Assembly: GCA_019279435.1 (NCBI GenBank)
Contig: JAAALK010000079.1
Location: 67,218,330 to 67,282,329, forward strand
From: Zizania palustris
Lineage: Eukaryota > Streptophyta > Magnoliopsida > Poales > Poaceae
Length of the DNA stretch: 64,000 nucleotides
Reading direction: 5' to 3'
In this document: positions 1-8,990 of the stretch, piece by piece
Layout of the letters: each line of letters opens with the position of its first letter
Position numbering within the stretch: position 1 is the first letter of the stretch
Position numbers and translations under genes: made by a program
The notes under the pieces: model-generated
The model's input: only the letters and a program-made list of their open reading frames with translations
Told to the model about the DNA's origin: nothing
Databases searched by the model: none

Positions 1-820
1 TTTCTCAGCAATCATCAGGGAATTGACATCTTACGTGATTAATTACACACGACCTTGGTGATATGTAGTATCAATATAGGTTCGTTCATGGCTTTTTGCA
101 AATTGCAACATGCTTATGTGCCAAATACTTCTCGTCATCGGTTTTATTCGCCGTGAAAACGACTTGACTCAAGAAGCAGCAAGGAGATCGAGGTCAACAG
201 AATGATCCGTGTTTTTTGTGCGTAGCGGCCGATGAGCTTTCACTCATTGAACCAAAAGAACAGAGGCGCTTGCATTGTACGGAGTACTACACTACTACGT
301 CCCTAGCTCGGGTCCTGCTCAACCGTAGTCGATTTAAGGCGTCTCACACTTTGGGAAAAAAAGAGCCATGTCCGATGACTCTATGAGCCCACGAATCGGG
401 CCGGATCGGTTTCGGTGAAATGGTTGATTCAGGTTGCAATTTAAATTTATTTGTTAAAAAATTCTAAAAAAATCCTATAAATAATATATGGTTTATAATA
501 TATTTTGTTAATTTTTTAATATTCAAATTTAGAATAGTTTTGGAACAAAGATCCGTAAAAATATATAAAAAAAGAAACAATGCCCCTTGCCATTTCTATT
601 TTCTGTTTTCTGTTTAACTCAAAAAATGGAATTACTAAATTTGTAATGTTCTACCATTTGATTCAATGAAAAAAACAAATGTTATGCCCAATTTTTATCA
701 TTGTATTACATTTGCTTCCATACATATTTCTAATTTTCTCACTTTTAAAAAATTATTGTTAATTTTTCTGTATTTTTAAAAACTAATCCGCTTTTAAAGC
801 AAACCAGTCGATTACCGCAC
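1..820. other. AT-rich intergenic sequence, no gene seen
   Basis: I see no convincing coding exon, RNA gene or complete transposon here. The stretch from about 420 to 800 is strongly AT-rich with many poly(A)/poly(T) runs. The last five bases, CGCAC at 816-820, form the left target-site duplication of the adjacent retrotransposon. Confidence 0.6.
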
Positions 821-1896
821 TGTTGGAACAATTGCATTAGTTCCAGCAGGTTTGTCTATGGTGGAGTATGATATGGAGAATGAACCTCGATGGGTTCTCA
901 CAGGGAGAGATAGGGTTTATACTGGTTCGGGCCTCCCCTAGGGGATAATAACCCTACGTCCAGTTTGTGGTAGATTTGGCATGGTGTGCCTTGATGTGGA
1001 GAGGATAACTCCAGGGTCTCATGGCCCCCTGGAGCTTGTGTCCCGTTACAAGGGCTTGGCCCTGCTTTTATAGGCACGCAGGCCAGAGGAAAGGACTGGA
1101 ATGCCCCCCTATGAACCCTTGGTTCATAGGGGCAGAGAGGGGAAAAGGAGCATAGCTACGGTACAAAAGGTGCCAGACAACTTTACAGCTTTACTGGCGT
1201 GTCAGGCTGCGCCAGCCTTTGACCAGCTAAACGACACTCCAGGGGCGGGGGCCCCCGGTATGGACTTGGCTCCGGAAGGCGGCCTCCGGGCTGGGCTCCC
1301 GGAGGGCGGCCTCCGGACTGGACTCCGGAGGGTGGCCTCCGGACTTGGCTCCGGAGGGTGGCCTCCGGGCTTGGCTTCTTGGAGGATGGCCTCCGAACAG
1401 GACTTCGGAGGGTGGCCTCCGGGCTTGGCTCCGGAGGGTGGCCTCCGGGCTTGGCTTCTTGGAGGATGACCTCCGATCAGGACTCCGGAGGGTGGCCTCC
1501 GGGCTTGGCTTCTTGGAGGATGGCCTCCGAACAGGACTCCGGAGGGTGGCCTCCGGGCTTGGCTCCGGAGGGTGGCCTCCGGGCTTGGCTTCTTGGAGGA
1601 TGGCCTCCGATCAGGACTCCGGAGGGTGGCCTCCGGACTTGGCTCCGGAGGGCGACCTCCGAACTGGGCTCCCGGAGGGCGGCCTCCGGACTGGCCTGCG
1701 CCCGGGCCTGAATTGGGGGCTCCGGGCCGGACCTCCTGGTCTAGGGGCTCCGAAGCTACGGGCCCCGACAGGCACCTTGGGACCTGGAAATAATACTTAG
1801 AGAAAACAGGCTCCGACAGTACCTGGTTCTGGGCCGAAGGCTGTCGGAAGCTGACGTCATTTGCCCCCTGTTTAAGGGAAATATATTCCCCCAACA
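821..1896 (-). repeat. LTR (3' LTR of the minus-oriented element)
   Basis: 1,076-bp terminal repeat with TG...CA ends. It contains a 27-bp-type tandem array at about 1255-1700 and, read on the minus strand, a TATA box at 1066-1072. Open frames across this LTR on both strands come from the GC-rich repeats and are not treated as genes. Confidence 0.93.
1255..1705. repeat. Tandem hairpin-forming array inside LTR
   Basis: Degenerate units of roughly 26-30 bp repeat about 15 times. Each unit contains CCGGAGG followed by a 4-base spacer and CCTCCGG, a short perfect inverted repeat, alternating with a variant built on TTGGAGGATGGCCTCCGA. The same array occurs in the other LTR at about 7604-8054. 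Confidence 0.85.
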
Positions 1897-1908
1897 GTAG
1901 CCCCTCGC
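1897..1908 (-). other. Retrotransposon polypurine tract
   Basis: On the minus strand the sequence is GCGAGGGGCTAC immediately before the LTR start TGTTGGGGG. A purine run followed by CTAC and TGTTGG is common at the 3' LTR boundary of grass gypsy elements. On the plus-strand reading there is no purine tract at the equivalent place. Confidence 0.65.
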
Positions 1909-2195
1909 GTGCAGGCCTTCGGAACGAAGGGGTGCACGCGTCCTTAGGACAAATGACCTGGAAACATAACTACAGAGAAAACATACCTTCGGCGCCTGGA
2001 CCGAGGGCGGCCTCGACATCCGGGAGCAATAAATGCCCGCGCTTACCGTCAGAACGGCCTCGGGGCTCGGGGAGCCCGCACGGCTCCGCAACGGTCGAAA
2101 ATGTTACCGTTACCTTGCTCTGGGCCGGTTCGCCTTCGCCGGAGGCCCATCTGGCGGTGAGCCCGGCCCACGACGGTTGGAATTCTTACCGCGCC

Positions 2196-2203
2196 TATAA
2201 ATA
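2196..2203 (+). promoter_or_regulatory. Internal TATA box for the antisense gene
   Basis: CCTATAAATAGAGAC reads on the plus strand about 150 bp before the first in-frame ATG at 2348. It fits a normal plant core promoter and suggests that the plus-strand gene has its own promoter, separate from the LTR. Confidence 0.6.
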
Positions 2204-2347
2204 GAGACTTACCGCGTGCGGCTTCGGCACACCTTCATTTGCTCTCTTCTAGTTGCCTTGCAAACCTCGCTCTGCTCCTCTTCTAGCTTCGCTCCGAGCC
2301 CCCCCCCTTCGCTTAGCTTTAGCTCTTCGCGCCGAAGTCCCAGCGAC

Positions 2348-5079
2348 ATGCCGAAGAAGGCGGTGGCGAAGCCTCTTGCTTTGGGCTCGAGCTCGGGCTC
2401 CGCCCAGGTGCAGGCGGCGGCGGCTGCGGCGGCGAAGACTGCGCCCAGGCGGATGGGGCCGAGGGACCTTCGGACCCCCTCCGACAAGTTCGAGCAGACC
2501 CTGGAGATGAGGGCCTCGATCTCCACGGAGGAGTCGGTCCGGAGGGCCTGCGAAGGGAAAATTGCGGCGAAGATCCAGCTTCGGGTCCCGGAGAAGTCGG
2601 AGGCTGAGCCGAGGCCTCGCGCTGACGAGGTGGTGGTGTTCGAGGCCTTCTTCGAGGCCGGCCTCGGTCTGCCAGCGGTGGGGATGCTGAGCGAAGTCCT
2701 CAAGGCTTACAACCTCGAGCTTCCACAGCTTTCGCCCAACGCCGTGGCGAGGTTAGCCGTTTTTGAGTGGGCCATGAGGGCCGAGGGCTGCGAGGGCCGC
2801 GCGGACGTCTTCGTCGCCCTCCACGATGCCAACTGCCAACCGAAGCCCCGGGAGGGGCCGGACCGCGTCAAGAGGGCGCTTGCCTTCGGCAGCGCCAATT
2901 TTCAGCTTCGGAAGGAGTACCAAGACGCCTTCCCGGCGAGGGCCGTCAACAACAAGTGGCACTCGAGGTGGGACCAAGAGTGGTTCTATGCCTCCGTCGG
3001 AGCCAACTCCCCCCTTCGGAGCACCAACGCCCATATTTTGTATCGGCGCGAAGGGGTGGTGAAGACCAGCGAAGGCATCCTTCAATCGAGGATCTCGCTG
3101 CTCCGAAGGGTGGCAGCGAAGATGAGCATGAGGGACCTCGCAGAGGAGTTCCTCACCCTTCGGCTAAGCCCCCTCGCGCGCTCTTGGCCGGAGGGTCTCT
3201 TCCAGGCTTCGGATCGAGGTGAACTCAGCGAGCTGGCCTTCGACCGCTTTGGTAAGTCTTCGCGCTCTTCTTGCTTTTAATACTTAGAATACTTTGCTCC
3301 TAACTTCAACCTTTTCGCGTAGCCGACCTCGACATGAGGACCCCGGAGGAGGCCATCGCGGCGGCGGACCGAGTCGTCGGGACTCCGACTCCCGAGGAGC
3401 AGAACCAGCGCCTCGCCCTGGTGGGGTCCTGGGAGCGCTGGAACAGAGTGTGGACCGCGCTTGGCCTCGGAGGGCTCCCCGCTCTGCCGGACTTCGCCCA
3501 CCTAGCTGCCTCGTCGACCGGAGCCAAGAGGAAGAGGGGAGACGAGGACGAAGCGGACGCCTCGGGGGAGGTTGCGGCGAAGCCCGCAGCTACTCCGACC
3601 CCCAAGAAGGCCGTGAAGCCCCTGGCGGCGAGGGCTTCGGAAGAGGAGGCCGATGCGCGCACTCCGGCTGCCAGGGAGGCCACTGATGTTCCGGCGGAAC
3701 CAACTTCGGGCGCGAAGGTGGATGCGCCAGCTTCGCAGCGAGGGAGCTGGAGGGCACACTTAGCCCCTGGTTCCTTCCAGGAGATCTCTGATGATGGTGA
3801 ACCCTTTTTTCTCTTTGCATGCCTCTCTTCAATACGCAGGTTTTGACTTGGCTTTTCGCAGAGGACGAAGATGATGCGAGGCCCACTGTGGCGAAGCCGG
3901 CAGGCGAAGGTGGGTCGAAGTCTGCCGAGGCGGAGCCCGCGGAGGCTTCGAGCAGCAGCAGCAGCAGCAGCAGCAGCGAGTCGGAGTCTGGGAGCACTTC
4001 GTCTGACAGCGAAGGCGGCGGGGGCCGCGCGGACCCTCGAATCGAAGAAGATGTCGACGTGGTGGGTTTGAGCCCCGCTTCGCCGAAGCCCGCGGAGGGG
4101 ACTGTGGCCGTGATTCACCCTTTCAAGCCGAGGGGAGGTGTGACGGTGGCGGCGATCCGCGGCTTCCGCGAGGCTTGTGCTTCTGCGGAGGAGGGGGACT
4201 TGGTGGCCCAGCTTAGCCACCAGGACCCCGCGGATCTCTTTGTCAGCTCGAACGAAGTCCTCCTGCGGGTGAGCGAAGCCCCTTGCAACTTCGAGCTATA
4301 TGTTAGCTTTTCCTTGGTACTTATGACTTCTTCAACTTCTGCAGGCCCTCGCACTGAACGCAGCCGCTTCGACTGCTGCCGACAGGCGGTTGGAGCGCCT
4401 CGCAGCGGAGAAGGAGGCCCTTCGCCGCGAGGTTTCAGAGGAAGCCGAGGGGCGGAAACGGGCCGAAGCTTCGGCTGCGGAGGCGAAGGAGGCGAGGGAG
4501 GCCTTGGCCTCGGAGACGGCTCGGCTTCGCGCGGAGCTCCAGGCTTCGAAGGATGCCGAGGCCCGACAGGCGAAGGAGATCGAAGAGCTCCATCAACGGG
4601 CCCAGGACCTCGAGAGCTTCGTTGTGGCCAACCTTGGCGAGGCCACCCAGAGCCTGACCGAGGTCCTTGAGAAAATAGGGACCGAGTGCCGGGCTCCGGA
4701 GTTTGGCGACCAAGACCCGATTGGGGACCGCGCCGATTATTTGAAGACGGCGGCTTCGATTGCGGACGAAGCGCTGACAGGCTTCGCTCTCATGGCCGGT
4801 CGCGTCGCCGGTCAAGGGGTGTTGCACATGCTCCACGCCGCGGGGTGTGACCACCTTCGGGCGGCAACCTCCGTGGCCCCTGTGGCCTTCGGGGGTCCGC
4901 ACTTGGTGACGCCTCCGGGCGAAGTCCGCGGAGCCTGGCGGCGGCTGCAGGATCCCTGGAAGGAGCAAGGCTGCGAGGCAGTCCTTGACCTTATGAAGGC
5001 CCTCCGACAACGCCGGTTCAAGGGGCCCACTGACCCGGACAAGCCTTCGACCTCGACGCCTCCGCCTCCGAAGGTGTAG
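2348..5079 (+). CDS. Four-exon 'putative gypsy type transposon' domain protein, antisense in the retrotransposon
   Basis: Exons 2348-3251, 3323-3796, 3862-4268 and 4345-5079 join in frame through GT-AG introns of 71, 65 and 76 bp to give 839 aa. The ATG at 2348 follows a TATA box by about 150 bp; the frame is open further upstream but only from a GTG. The N-terminal part (about residues 85-260) has the pattern of the grass 'putative gypsy type transposon' family (Pfam PF04195 as I recall): a segment ending LGLPAVGMLSEVLKAYNLEL followed by a conserved QLSPNAVARLAVF stretch and a WYFASV-like aromatic region. The middle is acidic, serine-rich and low-complexity. The last exon starts with a long charged coiled coil (Glu/Ala/Arg heptads) and ends in a globular-looking tail. 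The biochemical role is unknown. It lies opposite to the element's genomic RNA, which explains why introns survive retrotransposition. Confidence 0.75.
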
Positions 5080-5146
5080 ATCTCCTTAGGCTTCCTTGTA
5101 ATACCTAGCTGTAGGCTTGTAAAGACTTATCAGTTCATTAATACGA

Positions 5147-5638
5147 ATGCGGGGGTTTTTTATACCTGCCCAGGCTCAGCCTTCGAGCGTAGACCTCGAA
5201 GTCCTCGAGGACTCTGAAGAGCTTCAACAGCTGTGGGCGATCCTTGAAGTAGCTAGGTCCGAAGGCCCCCCTCGGTTTAAGCTGCCGAGGGGGCCTCGGG
5301 GCGAAGCCATCTCCGAAATAGCTCAGGATTTGATAGCCGCTGTGAAGACGGAGCCTCTTCAAGGTTCTTTACCTTTGCCTCCGCGAGCGGCCTTAGCGAG
5401 CGACGAAGTCCTAGATTTTTCTGCCTTCGACACGGCACCGCCTGCTTCGCGAACTTGGAGCGACCTGCAAAGCGGAAGCCGAAGCCTGCAGGCTTCGGAG
5501 CCTGGACGAGCCGGTCGAGGGAGAGCGGGCTCCGACGAGGCAACATCCAGCCGAGGGGGCCCTCGCCGAAGGAGAGGCAAGCGAGGGTTGGGGCCTCGCA
5601 CTCGGTTCTTCTTAGGCTTAGATACAGATTACTCGTAG
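5147..5638 (+). CDS. Uncharacterised 163-aa reading frame in retrotransposon
   Basis: An open frame follows the four-exon gene by 67 bp on the same strand. The product is acidic and Leu/Glu-rich at the N-terminus and turns basic (SRGGPRRRRGKRG-type) near the C-terminus, which suggests nucleic-acid or nuclear binding at best. I do not recognise a family. A possible splice acceptor (CCCAG) at about 5170-5174 means it might instead be a downstream exon of an alternative transcript. The codon bias matches the gene upstream. Confidence 0.35.
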   Translation: MRGFFIPAQAQPSSVDLEVLEDSEELQQLWAILEVARSEGPPRFKLPRGPRGEAISEIAQDLIAAVKTEPLQGSLPLPPRAALASDEVLDFSAFDTAPPASRTWSDLQSGSRSLQASEPGRAGRGRAGSDEATSSRGGPRRRRGKRGLGPRTRFFLGLDTDYS

Positions 5639-6331
5639 TTTTGTCTTCGAAGTATATTTGTAACATACTTCTCAACTCTCTTAATGAAAGGAGTTTATTA
5701 TACTTGCATACTTTGTTTGTATGCTTCGCATTGTTTGGCTTCGAACGCTTAGCTTGTCACGCTCGTACTGTACATTACATTCGCACACCTCGCATATATG
5801 CTTCCCCCCTTTGCACGTGGCAGTTAGGGACTTTAGCCGTTGCTGGTACGGGCAAAAAATAAAAGATGCGAAGGGTGCGCCTTTTGGCGGCTTAATGCAT
5901 GAAATTTTATTCAAGCGAAGGCCCCTTTGGGCTTCGAATGCCTTAATTGGGTGCGAAGCAATGCTTCGGCTGCTGAAATTCACTGAGCGGAGCCCTCTTT
6001 TGGGCTCCGTACGCGCTAACTTGGTGCGGAGCAGGGCTCTGGCATAACCAAGTTTAGCGAGGCATGCTTCGGCACTCTAGGATTTGGATGTTGTGCATGA
6101 GCGGGGCTCTGGAACGCACTTAGATTTTAGCGAAATAAGACTTCGAGACGCTCGGGCGTATATTATATTAACACGCGAAGCAGGGCTTCGGAGCGTGCTT
6201 GGGTAACGAAGCTGGGCTTCGGAGCTTGGTCCTGTAATGAGAAGGATAATTGGTGTGGATTCACCGAACCTGTGATAATGTGAGCCACCTTCGACTCTGA
6301 GCCACCTTCGACTCTGGGTCACCTTCGACCC

Positions 6332-6430
6332 TGGGATGCTTCGGGTGCGGAGCCCGGAATCCCTGGGATGCTTCGGGTGCGGAGCCCGGAATCCCTGGGA
6401 TGCTTCGGGCGCGGAGCCCGGAATCCCTGG
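6332..6430. repeat. Three tandem 32-bp units
   Basis: The unit CTGGGATGCTTCGGGTGCGG followed by AGCCCGGAATCC repeats three times with one substitution in the third copy. It sits directly before the hairpin array. Confidence 0.85.
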
Positions 6431-6523
6431 ACGCGTCGGGCCAGTGGCCCGGAGTCCTTTTAGCCTACTGCTACGGGCCCGGGGGCACTGTGTAGCCTTC
6501 GGAGGGGTACTCCGGGTTTTATA

Positions 6524-6868
6524 AAGCGAAGCAAGACTTCGGTTTTAAATAAGGCGAAGCGTGGCTTCGGGTTTAAATAAGACGAAGCATGGAGGCGAAG
6601 CGTGCTTCGGTTTTAAATAAGGCGAAGCGTGGCTTCGGGTTTAAGTAAGACGAAGCATGGCTTCGGTTTTTGAACAAGGCGAAGCGTGGCTTCGGTTTTT
6701 GAACAAGGCGAAGCGTGGCTTCGGTTTTAATAAGGCGAAGCGTGGCTTCGGGTTTAAGTAAGACGAAGCATGGCTTCGGTTTTTGAACAAGGCGAAGCGT
6801 GGCTTCGGTTTTTGAACAAGGCGAAGCGTGGCTTCGGTTTTTGAATAAAGCGAAGCATGGCTTCGAGC
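6524..6868. repeat. Array of about 12 CGAAGC-GTG-GCTTCG hairpin units
   Basis: Units of roughly 26-31 bp each contain CGAAGC, three bases, then GCTTCG, so every unit can fold into a 6-bp stem. Spacers alternate between TTTTTGAACAAGG and TTTAAGTAAGA types, giving a higher-order order of units. It lies inside the retrotransposon near its 5' LTR. Confidence 0.85.
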
Positions 6869-7149
6869 TTATGTTAATGTAACTGCAGGTTGGTGTATCG
6901 AAGTAAGGCTTCGGGCGGTACTTACCTTGTAGCCCTCGGGCTCCGATGACCTTTGAAACGTGGAGCGGAGCCCCTTGCCGGAGAGTGGGCTCCGGTCTGC
7001 GGAGGATGGAGGAAGGCGAAGGTGGCCTTCGATCTGCCCTCGAAGCCCCTTGCCGGAGGGTGCGCGAAGCGAGAAAGCCTCGATGCTCCCCCCTCGGGCG
7101 CACTTCGGGTTGCAGGCAGTGGTAGAGAACTTAGCTTCTAGGACTAAGG

Positions 7150-7167
7150 TCCCCACGGACGGCGCCA
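7150..7167 (-). other. Retrotransposon primer-binding site
   Basis: Minus-strand sequence TGGCGCCGTCCGTGGGGA begins two bases after the LTR end CCAACA. TGG pairs with the tRNA CCA tail, and TGGCGCCGT matches the acceptor end of plant tRNA-Asp as I remember it; the next bases match less well. It fixes the element's orientation as minus. Confidence 0.75.
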
Positions 7168-7414
7168 ACTGTTGGAACAATTGCATTAGTTCCAGCAGGT
7201 TTGTCTATGGTGGAGTATGATATGGAGAATGAACCTCGATGGGTTCTCACAGGGAGAGATAGGGTTTATACTGGTTCGGGCCTCCCCTAGGGGATAATAA
7301 CCCTACGTCCAGTTTGTGGTAGATTTGGCATGGTGTGCCTTGATGTGGAGAGGATAACTCCAGGGTCTCATGGCCCCCTGGAGCTTGTGTCCCGTTACAA
7401 GGGCTTGGCCCTGC

Positions 7415-7421
7415 TTTTATA
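7415..7421 (-). promoter_or_regulatory. LTR TATA box (genomic RNA promoter)
   Basis: On the minus strand the sequence reads CCTATAAAAGCAGG, a textbook plant TATA box, placed 5' of a plausible R/U5 segment of about 220 bp that ends at 7170. The matching copy in the other LTR is 1066-1072. This supports transcription of the element from right to left. Confidence 0.7.
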
Positions 7422-7603
7422 GGCACGCAGGCCAGAGGAAAGGACTGGAATGCCCCCCTATGAACCCTTGGTTCATAGGGGCAGAGAGGGGAAAAGGAGC
7501 ATAGCTACGGTACAAAAGGTGCCAGACAACTTTACAGCTTTACTGGCGTGTCAGGCTGCGCCAGCCTTTGACCAGCTAAACGACACTCCAGGGGCGGGGG
7601 CCC

Positions 7604-8054
7604 CCGGTATGGACTTGGCTCCGGAAGGCGGCCTCCGGGCTGGGCTCCCGGAGGGCGGCCTCCGGACTGGACTCCGGAGGGTGGCCTCCGGACTTGGCTC
7701 CGGAGGGTGGCCTCCGGGCTTGGCTTCTTGGAGGATGGCCTCCGAACAGGACTTCGGAGGGTGGCCTCCGGGCTTGGCTCCGGAGGGTGGCCTCCGGGCT
7801 TGGCTTCTTGGAGGATGACCTCCGATCAGGACTCCGGAGGGTGGCCTCCGGGCTTGGCTTCTTGGAGGATGGCCTCCGAACAGGACTCCGGAGGGTGGCC
7901 TCCGGGCTTGGCTCCGGAGGGTGGCCTCCGGGCTTGGCTTCTTGGAGGATGGCCTCCGATCAGGACTCCGGAGGGTGGCCTCCGGACTTGGCTCCGGAGG
8001 GCGACCTCCGAACTGGGCTCCCGGAGGGCGGCCTCCGGACTGGCCTGCGCCCGG
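7604..8054. repeat. Tandem hairpin-forming array, second LTR copy
   Basis: Copy of the array at 1255-1705 with the same unit order. Identity of the two arrays is notable because tandem arrays normally diverge or change copy number quickly, which again points to a recent insertion. Confidence 0.85.
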
Positions 8055-8200
8055 GCCTGAATTGGGGGCTCCGGGCCGGACCTCCTGGTCTAGGGGCTCC
8101 GAAGCTACGGGCCCCGACAGGCACCTTGGGACCTGGAAATAATACTTAGAGAAAACAGGCTCCGACAGTACCTGGTTCTGGGCCGAAGGCTGTCGGAAGC

Positions 8201-8208
8201 TGACGTCA
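8201..8208. promoter_or_regulatory. Palindromic TGACGTCA in LTR U3
   Basis: A perfect TGACGTCA palindrome, the classic bZIP/CRE core, lies in the U3 part of the LTR (copy at 1852-1859). It is a plausible activator site for element transcription; function is inferred from the motif only. Confidence 0.45.
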
Positions 8209-8279
8209 TTTGGCCCCTGTTTAAGGGAAATATATTCCCCCAACACGCACCTAACCAACCGGGTACCGATGCCTTACAT

Positions 8280-8990
8280 GGGAAATAAATTCAGTGGGTG
8301 ATGGGTACAACGGAGCGCTACGTGTACTCTCATACGGATGGATGATGCGTGGAAGCCCGACGCATCAGACGGTGAGAGAGGGCGGTGGCGACCCGGCAGT
8401 GGGCAGCGATGTCGGGGCAGGGCCGGCCCTGATATTTCTGTGGCCTGGTGTGGAACAAAAAATGGAGGCCCCCATTACAAAATAATATTGAAAAATTTAG
8501 TGTCATTAGCAAATCTCACACTAATAAGTTTAAATACAAAGAAGAAATATCTCTAGATTATTTAAAATAATTTCTTCTAAAAGACCTGCTGTTCGTGACT
8601 TATGACTAATTTGCAACTGGGCTTTATTAATACTTGTAAGACTTATTAGCATACTAAATTTTGGAGGCCCCCTACTTTCGGAGGCCCGGTGCGGTCGCAC
8701 CGCCCGCACTGCCCCAGGGCCGGCCCTATGTCGGGGTGGCTTCCGACGACGGTAGTGGGCGGCGACGGCAACGGGCGGTAGGCGGCAACGTCAGGCGGTG
8801 GTGGGCGACGACATTGGGGTGGTGGCTTCGGTGACGTCAGGACGGGGGCTTCGGCGGTGTCGAGCGTCCGGAGTCCCTCACCATCTGATGCTTCGAGCTT
8901 CCACACTTCATCCATCCAAGTAGAGGTGCACACGACGTTCTGTGCACCCATCACTAATTGTGCATCCATCATTCATTGGATTTATTTCCC
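8280..8990. mobile_element. Long terminal-inverted-repeat element (Mutator-like), split by a MITE
   Basis: The ends GGGAAATAAATTCAGTGGGT (8280 onward) and the complement of the sequence ending TTTATTTCCC at 8990 match, and imperfect inverted homology extends for about 80-100 bp on each side, including ATGGATGATGCGTGGAAGC against ATGGATGAAGTGTGGAAGC. Long GGGAAA-type terminal repeats suggest a Mutator-like non-autonomous element. I found no target-site duplication. The GC-rich core is interrupted by the 311-bp MITE. Confidence 0.65.
8418..8728. mobile_element. hAT-type MITE, 311 bp
   Basis: Ends CAGGGCCGGCCCTG and TAGGGCCGGCCCTG (on the complement) are flanked by the perfect 8-bp duplication TGTCGGGG at 8410-8417 and 8729-8736. 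Eight-base duplications and YAGGG termini fit hAT transposons. It inserted into the core of the older inverted-repeat element. There is no coding sequence. Confidence 0.88.

Larger units (their letters stand above)
5640..7149. other. Retrotransposon non-coding spacer with GCTTCG-rich repeats
   Basis: Between the plus-strand genes and the primer-binding site the element holds about 1.5 kb without a credible gene. It is dominated by GAAGC and GCTTCG words on alternating strands, a 32-bp triplication at about 6332-6430 and the hairpin array at 6524-6868. In element orientation this is the leader region next to the 5' LTR, where a packaging signal would be expected. Confidence 0.6.
821..8245 (-). 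mobile_element. Non-autonomous LTR retrotransposon (Ty3/gypsy-like), complete
   Basis: Two direct repeats of 1,076 bp (821-1896 and 7170-8245) start with TGTTGG and end with CCAACA, and the element is flanked by the 5-bp duplication CGCAC (816-820 and 8246-8250). Orientation is minus: a primer-binding site lies two bases inside the right LTR, a purine-rich tract lies next to the left LTR, and the LTR TATA box reads CTATAAAAG on the minus strand. No gag, protease, reverse transcriptase or integrase is visible on either strand, so it must be mobilised in trans by an autonomous partner. It carries a plus-strand (antisense) four-exon gene and a second smaller reading frame. The LTRs differ at only one position that I found (C at 1864, G at 8213), so the insertion is very recent. 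Family name not assigned; the antisense extra gene resembles what is known for Tat-lineage elements such as maize Grande. Confidence 0.93.
7170..8245 (-). repeat. LTR (5' LTR of the minus-oriented element)
   Basis: Second copy of the 1,076-bp repeat, offset 6,349 bp from the first, with a single noticed difference (G at 8213 against C at 1864). In the element's own orientation this is the 5' LTR, so its TATA box should start the genomic RNA leftwards. Confidence 0.93.

Noticed and set aside
1202..1894. Long minus-strand open frame (230 codons) across the LTR, repeated at 7551-8258
   Set aside because: It is made almost entirely of the GC-rich LTR tandem units, has Pro/Arg/Gly low complexity, and plus-strand frames of similar length overlap it. 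It is a product of composition.
2216..2347. Upstream extension of the retrotransposon gene from a GTG
   Set aside because: The first ATG in this frame is at 2348; 2216-2347 is the expected 5' leader after the TATA box.
3306..4220. 304-codon minus-strand frame inside the retrotransposon gene
   Set aside because: It overlaps the spliced plus-strand exons, crosses their introns and has shadow composition (poly-Ala/Leu opposite Ser/Glu repeats).
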